From positions 496,001 to 560,000 of the forward strand of contig CBDEUR010000003.1 of assembly GCA_965243345.1 (NCBI GenBank): DNA of 64,000 nucleotides, written 5' to 3'. This DNA is from Bin52 sp965243345 (GTDB taxonomy: Bacteria > Pseudomonadota > Alphaproteobacteria > Thalassobaculales > Thalassobaculaceae). The notes under the pieces were generated by a model. It was given only the letters and a program-made list of their open reading frames with translations. It searched no databases and was not told the DNA's origin. Positions 25,993 through 34,596 of the stretch are shown piece by piece. The stretch's first letter is position 1, and the number at the start of each line of letters is the position of its first letter. The position numbers and the translations under genes were made by a program.

Positions 25993-27192
25993 ATGACCGG
26001 AGACGGCATCCTCGTTGTCGGTGCCGGGCTTGGCGGACTGACCACGGCGTTGGCGCTTGCCCGATGCGGCCACCAGGTCCAGCTGGTGGAACGGCGGCCC
26101 CTCGATGCGGCGCCGGCTGACGGCAGGACCACGGCGATCGGGGCAGCGGGACAGGCGCTCTACGCTGCGATCGGGGCCTGGGAATTCCTCGCACCGCACG
26201 CCGAGCCGATCCTCGACATCCGGGTGCGCGACGGTGCGTCGCGGCGCTACCTCGCCTACGATCATCGCTCGGCCGGCGACAGCCCGATGGGGTACATCGT
26301 CGAGAACCACCTGCTGCACCGCACCCTGCTGGCGCAGGTGCTCGCGCAGCCACTCGTCACCCAGCACCGGGGCGCCGGGGTGGTACGGCTTGATACGGAG
26401 GCCGCGGGGATCGGGGTCGGGCTGGATGACGGCGCAACCCTGCGCGCCCGTCTGCTCGTTGGCGCCGACGGGCGCGACAGCGCGGTCCGCCGCTGCGCCG
26501 GGATCGCGGCGACACGCTGGGACTACAACCAGACGGCGATGGTCTGCACCCTTGCCCATGCCCGTGAGCACGACAACATCGCCTACGAGTGGTTCTGGCC
26601 CGGTGGCCCGCTGGCGGTCCTGCCGATGACACACCGCCGCTCCTCGGTGGTCTGGACCGAGGAGCGGGCGACCGCGCAGGCCCTGGCCGGGCTTGACGAC
26701 CGGGACTTCGCCGATGCGCTCGATGCCCGGTTCGAGGGGATGCTCGGAGAGCTCGAGATCGTGGGCCGGCGCTGGGTCTTTCCGCTCTCGCTGGTGCAGG
26801 CCCGTTCCCGGCGCGCGGAGCGGCTGGTGCTGGTGGGCGATGCCGCCCAGGCGCTGCACCCGATTGCCGGGCAGGGATTCAACCTGGCGCTGCGGGACAT
26901 CGCGGAACTGGCGGAACAGCTGGCGCATGCCAGACGGCTCGGGCTCGATCCGGGTGATCCCGAACTCCTGCGTCGCTACGAGGCTGCCCGCAGCGTCGAC
27001 GTCACCGCCCTGACCGCGGCGACCCACGGGCTGAACCGCCTGTTCTCGAACGCGGCGGTCCCGGTGCGTGCCGCCCGGCAGGCCGGCCTCGCGATCGTGG
27101 AGAAAAGCCCCGGGCTCAAGCGCATGTTCATGCGTCGCGGCATGGGTGTCGGCGGCGCCCTGCCGGCGCTGCTCGCCGGTCGGCTGCCCTGA
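25993..27192 (+). CDS. UbiH/UbiF/COQ6-type FAD-dependent hydroxylase
   Basis: The 399-aa flavoprotein monooxygenase has the FAD GxGxxG start ILVVGAGLGGLTTALALARCG, the mid DG motif LLVGADGRDSAVRR, and the RLVLVGDAAQALHPIAGQGFNLALRD signature of the UbiH/COQ6 family. These enzymes hydroxylate the aromatic ring of ubiquinone precursors, using NAD(P)H and O2. Which ring position it acts on is not deducible. Salicylate-hydroxylase-like alternatives are less likely given the GQGFNLALRD wording. The start was placed at the ATG where the Rossmann strand begins. It is convergent with the DUF971 gene, 1 bp apart. Confidence 0.85.
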   Translation: MTGDGILVVGAGLGGLTTALALARCGHQVQLVERRPLDAAPADGRTTAIGAAGQALYAAIGAWEFLAPHAEPILDIRVRDGASRRYLAYDHRSAGDSPMGYIVENHLLHRTLLAQVLAQPLVTQHRGAGVVRLDTEAAGIGVGLDDGATLRARLLVGADGRDSAVRRCAGIAATRWDYNQTAMVCTLAHAREHDNIAYEWFWPGGPLAVLPMTHRRSSVVWTEERATAQALAGLDDRDFADALDARFEGMLGELEIVGRRWVFPLSLVQARSRRAERLVLVGDAAQALHPIAGQGFNLALRDIAELAEQLAHARRLGLDPGDPELLRRYEAARSVDVTALTAATHGLNRLFSNAAVPVRAARQAGLAIVEKSPGLKRMFMRRGMGVGGALPALLAGRLP

Positions 27193-27193
27193 G

Positions 27194-27568
27194 CTACGGC
27201 TCCCGGCTCATTCCTTCGCTTTCCAGCCGCGCCAGGTAGCGGTTCCATATCTTCTCCTGGCGTGTTCCGAGCTCGTGGAGATAGCGCCAGGTGTAGATGC
27301 CGGTGTCGTGGCCATCGTCGAACCTGATCCGCACCGCGTAGTTGCCGACCTGCTCCACCGCCACGATTCCGACCTGGCGCTTGCCGGCAACGGTGATCCG
27401 CTGGCCCTCGCCGTGTCCGCGAACCTCGGCCGACGGGCTTTCGACGCGCAGCAGTTCGGCAGGCAGGGAGAACCGTTCTCCGTTGTCGAAGACGACCTCG
27501 AGCACCCTGTCCCTGGAGTTCGCCGTGATCTCCACCGGCCAGAACCGGGTGACATCGTCAGCGTTCAT
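27194..27568 (-). CDS. DUF971 (gamma-butyrobetaine hydroxylase-like N-terminal) protein
   Basis: The 124-aa protein is a stand-alone DUF971/GBBH-like N-terminal domain. It has the FSLPAELLRVESPSAEV segment and the later NYAVRIRFDDGHDTGIYTWRYLHELG, its signature. Such proteins are linked to iron-sulfur or zinc handling, but the biochemical role is unsettled. Its ATG overlaps the stop of the upstream Trm112-like gene (ATGA). It is the final gene of a six-gene minus-strand run starting at 29945. Confidence 0.88.
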   Translation of the reverse strand: MNADDVTRFWPVEITANSRDRVLEVVFDNGERFSLPAELLRVESPSAEVRGHGEGQRITVAGKRQVGIVAVEQVGNYAVRIRFDDGHDTGIYTWRYLHELGTRQEKIWNRYLARLESEGMSREP

Positions 27569-27810
27569 CCCGCCGGGTCCGCGAAGTGCCGCCCCGGGTC
27601 GTTGTCCTCGTCAAGCGGACGTGCCTCGTCAACCAGCATGATCGGGATGCCGTTGCGGATCGGAAAGGCGAGGCCGGCCTGCAGGCTGACCAGTTCCTGC
27701 GCCTCGCGGTCGTAGCGCAACGGCGCCTTGGTGAGCGGACAGACCAGTATCTCGAGCAGCTTCGGGTCCGGCTCTCCCGGACGCGTGATGTCGGGGTCAG
27801 TGCCTGACAT
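27565..27810 (-). CDS. Trm112 family protein (UPF0434/YcaR)
   Basis: The 81-aa protein has the Trm112/YcaR core LLEILVCPLTKAPLRYD, then ELVSLQAGLAFPIRNGIPIML. The family is usually a small zinc-ribbon-like helper of methyltransferases. Here only one Cys is seen in the CP motif, as in many bacterial members. The ATG was set at 27810, overlapping the LON-domain gene by 14 bp. Translational coupling with both neighbours is likely. Confidence 0.88.
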   Translation of the reverse strand: MSGTDPDITRPGEPDPKLLEILVCPLTKAPLRYDREAQELVSLQAGLAFPIRNGIPIMLVDEARPLDEDNDPGRHFADPAG

Positions 27811-28468
27811 CGCTTCCTCCGGCATCGGATACGTGCAGCGCCATTTCCAGCAGTGCCACGGTGAGCCTGGCCCGTTCGCCCAGGCTGGGGGTCTCGAGCA
27901 GGGCCTGCTTTTCGTGTGGCGCAAACGGGCAGCTCATGCCGATCGCTGCCAGGAGGCGCGAATCGCCTGCCCGTTCGAGCGCCTTCCAGTCGGGTTCGAT
28001 ACCGCGGCGGGCAAAGTAGCCGCGGACCGCGGACATGAGCCGCTCGCGGTCGACATCCTCGTCGTCGTCATCCGCTTCGAGATCAGCCTGCCACCGGGTC
28101 CAGCGCGCGACGACGCGGCGATAGCCGCGACGGGTCTCGACCTCGCAGTCGACGTCAAAGCGGATGAGTCCCGCAAGCGTGATCAGGTAGCGACCGTCAC
28201 CGGTCTCGGAGAACTGGACGATGCGCCCGGCGCAACCGGTCCGGCTCAGGTCCGGAACCTGTTCAGCCTCTTCACCGGTGGCAGGCTGGATCATGCCGAT
28301 CAGTCGGCCGGCCCCGAGCGCGTCCTCGGTCATGGCCAGGTAGCGGGGCTCGAAGATGTTGAGCGGCAGCACGCCATCGGGCAGCAGCAGGACGCCGGGC
28401 AGGGGAAACACCGGCAGGATCGTCGGCAGGGCGCTGGTCCCCGCATCCGCGCTGCTGTCACCGTCCAT
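27797..28468 (-). CDS. LON peptidase N-terminal (substrate-binding) domain protein
   Basis: The 223-aa protein consists of a LON-N (LON_substr_bdg) domain: LPVFPLPGVLLLPDGVLPLNIFEPRYL at the start (only the first part is diagnostic), then RLIGMIQPA and GDGRYLITLAGLIRF. No AAA or protease domain is attached, so it is not Lon itself. Stand-alone LON-N proteins are common in Alphaproteobacteria next to the thioredoxin-like gene, as here. The function is unknown, and a role in binding unfolded protein is inferred. Confidence 0.9.
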   Translation of the reverse strand: MDGDSSADAGTSALPTILPVFPLPGVLLLPDGVLPLNIFEPRYLAMTEDALGAGRLIGMIQPATGEEAEQVPDLSRTGCAGRIVQFSETGDGRYLITLAGLIRFDVDCEVETRRGYRRVVARWTRWQADLEADDDDEDVDRERLMSAVRGYFARRGIEPDWKALERAGDSRLLAAIGMSCPFAPHEKQALLETPSLGERARLTVALLEMALHVSDAGGSDVRH

Positions 28469-28486
28469 CGCAGTCTCGCGCCGGCC

Positions 28487-29392
28487 TCAGGAGAACAGGA
28501 TCGAGGACAGCCGCTTGCGGGCCGATACGGTCAGCGGGTCGGAGTGGCCGAAGACACCGAACAGCTTGATCAGCTGCTTGCGGGCTGCCTCGTCGTTGTG
28601 GTTCCGGTCTATCCGTATGCTCTCGAGCAGCTGGTCCACCGCACCTTCGCGATCATGGGCGCCGTAGAGCGCCATGGCAAGGTCGTAGCGGGCCTCCAGG
28701 TCGTCCGGATTGGCCTGCAGACGGCGGCGGAGCGCCGCCGCGTCGCCGGCCTCCGCGCCGGCGTCTGCAAGGTCGATGCGTGCGAGTACCCGCACGATTT
28801 CCGGGTCCCGCTGCTGCTCGTCGTCAAGGCCCGCAATCATCTCGCGGGCCCGCTCGGTGTCACCCGTCTCCACCAGGCAGGTCGCCAGTCCGGCCAGGGC
28901 GCGCGTCTCACCGGGCGCGTGGGCGAGGATCTGGTTGTACAGGCCGGCGGCACCGCGATGATTTCCGCCGGCCGCCATCTCCCCGGCCTGTTCCAGCAGC
29001 TCGTCGATCGGCGATGTGGCGCCCGCGCCTCCGGTGAGCCGGGCGACGAACTCGCGCACCTGGCTTTCCGGGACCGCGCCCGCGAAACCGTCCACGGGCT
29101 GTCCGTCCCTGAAGGCGAAGACCGCGGGAATCGACTGCACCCGCAACGACTGGGCGATCTCCGGGTTCTGGTCGATATCGACCTTCACCAGCCTGACAGC
29201 GCCCCCGGCCTCACGGGTGACCTTCTCGAGCACCGGGCCGAGCTGCCGGCAGGGACCGCACCACGGTGCCCAGAGATCGACGATCACCGGTGTGGTTCTC
29301 GAGGCTTCGACGACATCGCTCATGAAGCTTGCCGTGGTGGCGTCGGACACCACGTCCGGTGCCGCGGCAGATGGGTTGATCAGTGTCTCCAT
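28487..29392 (-). CDS. thioredoxin-fold co-chaperone CnoX/YbbN
   Basis: The predicted protein has 301 aa. Residues 15-125 are a thioredoxin fold with WAPWCGPC at residues 41-48 and a cis-Pro loop QSIPAVF. Residues 140-301 are helical TPR-like repeats. This matches the YbbN/CnoX family, a holdase that works with GroEL/DnaK, particularly under oxidative (chlorine) stress. Unlike E. coli CnoX, the CxxC pair is intact, so redox activity is possible. It lies 18 bp upstream of the LON-domain gene. Confidence 0.9.
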   Translation of the reverse strand: METLINPSAAAPDVVSDATTASFMSDVVEASRTTPVIVDLWAPWCGPCRQLGPVLEKVTREAGGAVRLVKVDIDQNPEIAQSLRVQSIPAVFAFRDGQPVDGFAGAVPESQVREFVARLTGGAGATSPIDELLEQAGEMAAGGNHRGAAGLYNQILAHAPGETRALAGLATCLVETGDTERAREMIAGLDDEQQRDPEIVRVLARIDLADAGAEAGDAAALRRRLQANPDDLEARYDLAMALYGAHDREGAVDQLLESIRIDRNHNDEAARKQLIKLFGVFGHSDPLTVSARKRLSSILFS

Positions 29393-29414
29393 GTGAACTC
29401 AGCCCTTCCTGGCG

Positions 29415-29945
29415 TCACTGACTGGCCGCCGGCGCGGAGTCGCCGCACGGTTCGAGGTCGAGGATCCGCGGTTCATGCCCGCACGACCTGATATAGGCAA
29501 TCAGATCGTCCGGTTCGATGGCCGTGGTCATGTCGTTCGAGAGAGGATGGTAGTTGAGCGGCGAGAGCGCCAGCATCTGCTGGTCCAGGATCACCTGGAC
29601 CCTGCGTTCGGCGTCATTGATCAGTGCGAACGGGGAGACCGCGCCGGGCGCGACACCCAGCACCTGCATCAGGCGTTCGGGCGAGCCGAACGACAACCTG
29701 TCGGCGCCCAGCGGCCGGCGCAGCCAGCCGAGGTCGAGCCGAAGGTCCTCGCGGCAGACGACCAGCCACATCCGTTTTCGCCGGTCACGCAGGAACAGGT
29801 TCTTGCAGTGACCACCGGGCATGTCGCCGCGCATCGCCTTTGACTGCTCGACGGTGAACAGCGGCGGATGGGTATGGGTGACCGTGTCAATTCCCAAGCT
29901 GTCAAGCCGGTCGAACACGTGCCTGGGTGTCGGGGTGACGTGCAT
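29415..29945 (-). CDS. prolyl-tRNA deacylase (YbaK/ProX-type editing domain)
   Basis: The 176-aa YbaK/EbsC-type protein begins with the RLDSLGIDTVTHTHPPLFTVEQSK segment common to ProXp/prolyl-tRNA-synthetase-associated domains. It retains GGHCKNLFLRDRRKR with a key Lys, and AVSPFALIND. These free-standing proteins hydrolyse Ala-tRNA(Pro), correcting a mistake of prolyl-tRNA synthetase in the cytoplasm. It precedes the thioredoxin-like gene by 22 bp. The ATG at 29945 is the natural family start. Confidence 0.88.
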   Translation of the reverse strand: MHVTPTPRHVFDRLDSLGIDTVTHTHPPLFTVEQSKAMRGDMPGGHCKNLFLRDRRKRMWLVVCREDLRLDLGWLRRPLGADRLSFGSPERLMQVLGVAPGAVSPFALINDAERRVQVILDQQMLALSPLNYHPLSNDMTTAIEPDDLIAYIRSCGHEPRILDLEPCGDSAPAASQ

Positions 29946-29993
29946 GCTGTCAGGGAACTGGTCGGGCGCGGGGCCAATTTCGGGTGAAGCGCA

Positions 29994-31865
29994 TCAGGCA
30001 CCTGGTGCCGGATGGACAATAGCGCCCGATGCCGGCGCGGAAAAGACCTCGCCACCGGCGGAACATCCGGTTTCCTCGAGCGCCGCGCCCACCGCCCCGA
30101 TGACATCGGTCCAGTCGCCCGGTCGCGTCTGGCGGAACACGCGCGCGGTCGGATACCAGGGATTCTGCGGGCGTTCCTCCATCCACGGCCAGTCGCAGGC
30201 CCGGCCGAGCAGGACCCAGAACGGCACACCGAGCGCTCCGGCAAGTCGCGCGATGGTCGAGTCGACGGTGATGACCAGGTCGAGCTGTCGCAGGACGGAG
30301 CCGACATCACTCAGGTCGCCGAACCGCTCGCCCAGTCCCGTGATCCCGTCCGGCGCCTCGCCCGGCTGCAGTGCGAACAGCCGGATGTCGGTGCGTTCGG
30401 TGATCGGGCGGACGGCCTCGACGGGGATCGCGTATCGCCGGTCACTGTCCGGATTCCAGGTATCGGTCCAGACCAGCCCGATCCGGCGCCGGCCGTCGGT
30501 CTGCCCGAACTCGGGCACCTCGAAGTGTCGGTCCCCGGGCAGGTCGAGCCAGGGGTTGCCCGGAATGTCGTCTTCCGTCGCAACGCCCAGGGCGTGGGCC
30601 GCGCTCGGCAGCGGCAGCTGCACGCTGACATCGCGCTGGACCGAACCGGGTTCGACCACCTGCACCCCGTCCGGCACGCTCTCGAACAGGCGCAGGAGAG
30701 GGGCGTGGCACTCGAGAATGACCTGGCCACCGGCGGCGGCGATCGCGGGCAGGAACCGGGCAAAGTGGATGTGGTCGGCCATGGTCTGTTCGGCCCGCAG
30801 CAGCAGGGTCCGGCCGGCGAGCGCGCTGCCGTCCCAGGCCGGCCGGCGGAACTCGGGGTGCCTGGTACCGGACCGCGGGTTGCGCCAGCGCCATTCGTAC
30901 CCCTCGAAACCCTCCGCCAGGCGCCCCTGCCCGAGCAGCACCTGGGACCGGTTCCAGTGAAACCCCGGCTGGTCGGGATCGATGCGCAGGGCCTGGTCGT
31001 AACAGGCCATCGCCTCCCCGAGCCTGCCGGCGTCACGCTCGAGGTTGCCGAGGTTGTACCAGGCCGAGGCGCCCTCGGGGTCGCGGACCAGCGCATGCCG
31101 GAAGGCGAGGCGGGACTCCTCGAAGCGCTCCAGCTGTCTCAGCACCGACCCGAGATTGGAATAGACCGCGGAGCGCTGCTCGGATCTCAACGCCGACTGA
31201 TAGCTGGTTTCGGCGTCGGCGTAGCGCTGTTGCGACTGCTGCAGCACGCCCAGTTCAAGCAGGGTTGTGCAGCGCTGGGATCCGGTGCAGCGCTCGGACA
31301 GGTGACCGAGCACGCGCTCGGCCCGCTCGACATGGCCCAGCTTGCCGAGTGCGACTGCGAGTGCGCGGCGCTTCGAAGGACGGTGGGGATCGAGGTTGAC
31401 CGCGACCTCGAGGTGCGGCAGCGCCTTTTCGAACTCGTTCTGGCCGGCGTGTGCCTGTCCCAGCCGGAACCGCAGATCCGGGAACAGCGGGAACCGCTTC
31501 AGTCCCTCGCGGATCATCGACATCTCGTAGGACCGGTCACGGCTTTCCCTGCCGAGCATGGCCCCGACGACGAAGAACTGGGCATCAAACCCTGCGTGGT
31601 TCGAGCGTACGACCCGGACCATGCGCTTCTTTGCCGCTGCGGTGCGTCCCGATCGGTTCGACAGCAGCGCGAGGCGCCACTCCAGCATCGGGTGGCCGGG
31701 GTACTCCTTCAGGCCATTTCGGACCAGCTCTTCGGCCTTGCGGTACCGTTCCGCGCGGTCGCGGTTGCGCACCTCGACCATCTGGTCGAAGTTCGAGGTA
31801 TAGAAGTTCAGCAACCGCTTCTTCGGCCTGGCGCCGGTCTCGCGTGGAGCTGTCTTCTGGTTCAT
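29994..31865 (-). CDS. TPR-repeat protein with GT9-like glycosyltransferase domain
   Basis: The predicted protein has 623 aa. Residues 20-340 are a series of tetratricopeptide repeats, for example the unit EGASAWYNLGNLERDAGRLGEAM. Residues 350-600 resemble the heptosyltransferase-like (GT-B, GT9) domain that follows TPRs in many bacteria: WDGSALAGRTLLLRAEQTM, then RRRIGLVWTDTW and the end DLVITVDSTIARLAGALGVPFWVLL, whose DS-T-AHLAGALG pattern is typical. It may act on surface glycans or glycosylate proteins. The ATG at 31865 was preferred over an upstream open extension. Confidence 0.8.
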   Translation of the reverse strand: MNQKTAPRETGARPKKRLLNFYTSNFDQMVEVRNRDRAERYRKAEELVRNGLKEYPGHPMLEWRLALLSNRSGRTAAAKKRMVRVVRSNHAGFDAQFFVVGAMLGRESRDRSYEMSMIREGLKRFPLFPDLRFRLGQAHAGQNEFEKALPHLEVAVNLDPHRPSKRRALAVALGKLGHVERAERVLGHLSERCTGSQRCTTLLELGVLQQSQQRYADAETSYQSALRSEQRSAVYSNLGSVLRQLERFEESRLAFRHALVRDPEGASAWYNLGNLERDAGRLGEAMACYDQALRIDPDQPGFHWNRSQVLLGQGRLAEGFEGYEWRWRNPRSGTRHPEFRRPAWDGSALAGRTLLLRAEQTMADHIHFARFLPAIAAAGGQVILECHAPLLRLFESVPDGVQVVEPGSVQRDVSVQLPLPSAAHALGVATEDDIPGNPWLDLPGDRHFEVPEFGQTDGRRRIGLVWTDTWNPDSDRRYAIPVEAVRPITERTDIRLFALQPGEAPDGITGLGERFGDLSDVGSVLRQLDLVITVDSTIARLAGALGVPFWVLLGRACDWPWMEERPQNPWYPTARVFRQTRPGDWTDVIGAVGAALEETGCSAGGEVFSAPASGAIVHPAPGA

Positions 31866-31990
31866 CGATCCTGCACCTGGCGCTGGTGTCGGAAACTGCG
31901 TGCGCGGCGACCCGGTCCCGTATGTGCCGGAAATCCGTCCACGGAACAAGGGGGCCGGCGGTGCCGGGAACAGGGGAGGGGAGGTACGGC

Positions 31991-32530
31991 GTGACGGACC
32001 GGATCAGGATCGAGGTCGCGGACATCACCCGGCTCGGCGTGGATGCCGTTGTCAACGCGGCCAACGAAAGGCTCGCTCCCGGCGGCGGTGTCGATGGCGC
32101 GATCCGGCGCGCTGCCGGACCCGGGCTCACCGAGGCGACCGCGGCTCTCGGCGGCTGTCCCACCGGCGAGGCGGTGGTGACCGGCGCCTTCGGGCTGCCG
32201 GCGCGGTACGTGATCCACACGGCCGGACCGGTGTGGGACGACGGCGAACGGGGCGAAGTCGAACTGCTGGCCCGTTGCTACCGCGCCGCGCTGGCGCGCG
32301 CCGTCGAGATCGGTGCACGCACCGTCGCCTTCCCGGCAATCTCGACAGGCATCTACGGGTTTCCCGCGGACCTGGCCGCGGAGATCGCGACCCGGGAGAC
32401 CGCGGCGTTTCTCGACGGCTGCCAGGAAATCGAGAGCGTGGTGCTGGTCGCTTTCGATGACGCCGCGGCCGCCGTGCTCACGGCGGCCCTGCGCCGGACC
32501 GCGGTCAGATCATCGACAGGCCGCCGTTGA
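31991..32530 (+). CDS. macrodomain protein (MacroD/YmdB type ADP-ribose hydrolase)
   Basis: The 179-aa protein is a single macrodomain. It contains the DITRLGVDAVVNAANERLAPGGGVDGAI segment, whose NAAN and GGGVDGAI loops bind ADP-ribose, then GEAVVTGAFGLPARYVIHTAGP and AFPAISTGIYGFP. Such proteins remove O-acetyl or protein-linked ADP-ribose. Translation starts at a GTG behind a strong GGGAGGGGAGG site. It is convergent with fabG, sharing 26 bp. The partner ADP-ribosyltransferase is not in the window. Confidence 0.9.
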   Translation: MTDRIRIEVADITRLGVDAVVNAANERLAPGGGVDGAIRRAAGPGLTEATAALGGCPTGEAVVTGAFGLPARYVIHTAGPVWDDGERGEVELLARCYRAALARAVEIGARTVAFPAISTGIYGFPADLAAEIATRETAAFLDGCQEIESVVLVAFDDAAAAVLTAALRRTAVRSSTGRR

Positions 32531-33248
32531 CGTGCACGGTGGCGCCGGTCACGAAGCCGGCCTCGCGCGATGAGAGATAGGTGACAGCGGCGGCAACGTC
32601 GGACGGTTCGCCAAGCCGGCCTATCGGGGTGGCGGCCAGCAACGGCGCGCGCTGCGCCTCGGTGAGCGCGTCGGTCATGGCGGTCCGCACGAAGCCAGGG
32701 GCCACGACGTTGACGGTGATGCCGCGTGATGCCACCTCGGCGGCGAGCGCCTTGGAAAAACCGACCATGCCGGCCTTCGAGGCGGCGTAGTTGGCCTGGC
32801 CGGGGTTTCCGGTTGCGCCGACCACAGAGGAAATTCCGATGATCCTGCCCCAGCGCCGACGGGTCATGCCGCGCAGCAGCGCCCGCGAGAGCCGGAAGGT
32901 GGAACCGAGATTGACCGTGAGGACCTGGTCCCAGTCGGCGTCCTTCATGCGCAGCAGCAGCCCGTCGCGGGTGACCCCGGCGTTGTTGACCAGGATGTCG
33001 ATCCCGCCATCGGCCGCGGCCTCGGCCTGTTTCGCAAGTCCGTCGACGGACGCGGCATCGGCGAGGTCGGCGGTGATGACATGGACCCGGCCTCCCAGCT
33101 CCGCAGCGAGGCTCTCGAGCGCCTCGCGCCGGGTGCCGGAGACCACCACCTCCGCTCCGCGCCCGTGCAGGGCGCGCGCGATCGCGCCGCCGATGCCGCC
33201 GCTGGCTCCGGTAACGAGGGCCGAGGTTCCGTCGAGGTCGAACATCAT
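32505..33248 (-). CDS. fabG: 3-oxoacyl-[acyl-carrier-protein] reductase FabG
   Basis: The 247-aa short-chain dehydrogenase has the NADPH motif TGASGGIG, the NNAG motif in ILVNNAGVTRDGLLLRM, the catalytic SSV and YAASKAGM (Tyr-x3-Lys), and the FabG-type end VTGATVHVNGGLSMI. It reduces 3-oxoacyl-ACP in fatty acid elongation. Its first ATG overlaps the fabD stop by four bases (ATGA). In many Alphaproteobacteria acpP and fabF follow. Here they are absent, and a macrodomain gene ends into fabG instead. Confidence 0.95.
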   Translation of the reverse strand: MMFDLDGTSALVTGASGGIGGAIARALHGRGAEVVVSGTRREALESLAAELGGRVHVITADLADAASVDGLAKQAEAAADGGIDILVNNAGVTRDGLLLRMKDADWDQVLTVNLGSTFRLSRALLRGMTRRRWGRIIGISSVVGATGNPGQANYAASKAGMVGFSKALAAEVASRGITVNVVAPGFVRTAMTDALTEAQRAPLLAATPIGRLGEPSDVAAAVTYLSSREAGFVTGATVHVNGGLSMI

Positions 33249-34216
33249 GGATCTTCCCGTGTCGTGATGCCGGCCGCCAGTTCCTCGACCGCGTCCGGGG
33301 TGGCTGCGCTGCTGGCCGCGAGCGACCGGTCGATGCGCCGGTGCAGCCCGCTCAGCACGGTGCCCGGTCCGAGCTCGATGATCCCGGTGACACCCTGACC
33401 GGTCATCCAGAGCACCGACTCGCGCCAGCGCACCATCTGCGTGACCTGCTCGACCAGCCTCGCCCGGATCGCATCGGCGTCGGGCTCGACCGGTGCAGCG
33501 AGCACGTTCGCGACCAGGGGCACGACCGGCGGCCTGATGGTGACCCCGGCCAGCGCTTCGGCCATGCGCTCGGCCGCCGGCTGCATCAGCCGGCAATGAA
33601 ACGGGGCGCTTACCGGAAGCATGATGGCACGGCGGATGCCCTTGTCCCGGGCCAGTTCGAGTGCCAGCTCGACGGCCCCGCGCGCGCCGCTGATCACCAC
33701 CTGGCCCGGCGCATTGTCATTGGCGATGTCGCAGACACCGCGCTCGCTCACCTGGCCGGCGATGTCGCGCGCGGTCTCGATCTCGGCGCCGAGCAGGGCC
33801 GCCATCGCACCCTCGCCGACCGGCACCGCCTCCTGCATCGCTTCACCGCGCAGCCGAAGCAGGCGTGCCGTATCCGCGATATCGATCGCGCCGGCGGCGG
33901 CAAGGGCGGTGTACTCGCCGAGCGAATGGCCGGCGACCATGCCCGCCAGTCCGGCAAGCGGCGTTCCGGTCCGGGACTCGAGCAGGCGCAGGGCCGCAAT
34001 GCCGACCGTCATCAGGGCGGGCTGGGCGTTGCGGGTCAGCACCAGTTCCTCGACCGGCCCCTCGAACATGAGGCGCGAGAGGTCCTCGCCGAGCGCATCG
34101 TCGACCTGGCCGAAGACATCGCCGGCACCGGCCCCGGCCAGCTCCCTGCCCATCCCGACCGCCTGGGATCCCTGTCCGGGAAAGACGATCGCCCGTTGAT
34201 GCCTGTCCGTACCCAT
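33245..34216 (-). CDS. fabD: malonyl CoA-acyl carrier protein transacylase FabD
   Basis: The 323-aa protein has the start RAIVFPGQGSQAVGMG and the nucleophile elbow GHSLGEY (residues 96-102, Ser98), plus the catalytic His segment SAPFHCRLM. FabD moves malonyl from CoA to ACP for fatty acid synthesis. The ATG at 34216 was chosen by homology. The open frame continues upstream without protein character. It is coupled to fabG. Upstream lies the low-GC defence island, beyond which rpsF diverges. Confidence 0.95.
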   Translation of the reverse strand: MGTDRHQRAIVFPGQGSQAVGMGRELAGAGAGDVFGQVDDALGEDLSRLMFEGPVEELVLTRNAQPALMTVGIAALRLLESRTGTPLAGLAGMVAGHSLGEYTALAAAGAIDIADTARLLRLRGEAMQEAVPVGEGAMAALLGAEIETARDIAGQVSERGVCDIANDNAPGQVVISGARGAVELALELARDKGIRRAIMLPVSAPFHCRLMQPAAERMAEALAGVTIRPPVVPLVANVLAAPVEPDADAIRARLVEQVTQMVRWRESVLWMTGQGVTGIIELGPGTVLSGLHRRIDRSLAASSAATPDAVEELAAGITTREDP

Positions 34217-34596
34217 GTCCGCCGCAACCCGCACCGCGTGATCGTCGTGGCCACGTTTCACACCGGGGCCGGTGAAGTCAACCGCCGCGGCGTCCCGGTC
34301 ACGGTGCGGGCGCGCATACGGGCGGCTCGGCCGAACTGGCACACTGCGCACAGGGCTGGCACTGTAAGCGAAGTCCCGTTTTTTTGGTACCACTGAGCGT
34401 CCGCTGTCAAACTGGATCGCTAGATGAGTTGGCGTGTATCGGAGTCGATATGAAGTATCCAAGCTAAAGCACGTGCAAATGTATCCCCAAGTGCCACACC
34501 ACCGGGAGGGCTGTAGTCGACAGTGCGGGTATCAAGCTATCAGTGTTCAGGGAAGTAATCCTATCCATCGTCAAGACCATTCCAACTGAATCAGCA
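34217..34596. other. intergenic stretch at the island's left edge
   Basis: Base composition changes here from GC-rich to clearly AT-richer at about 34370, where a run of seven T occurs. It should hold the fabD promoter and the 3' end of the island transcript. No gene or clear terminator is visible, and I could not find an attachment-site repeat shared with 44063-44487. Confidence 0.45.
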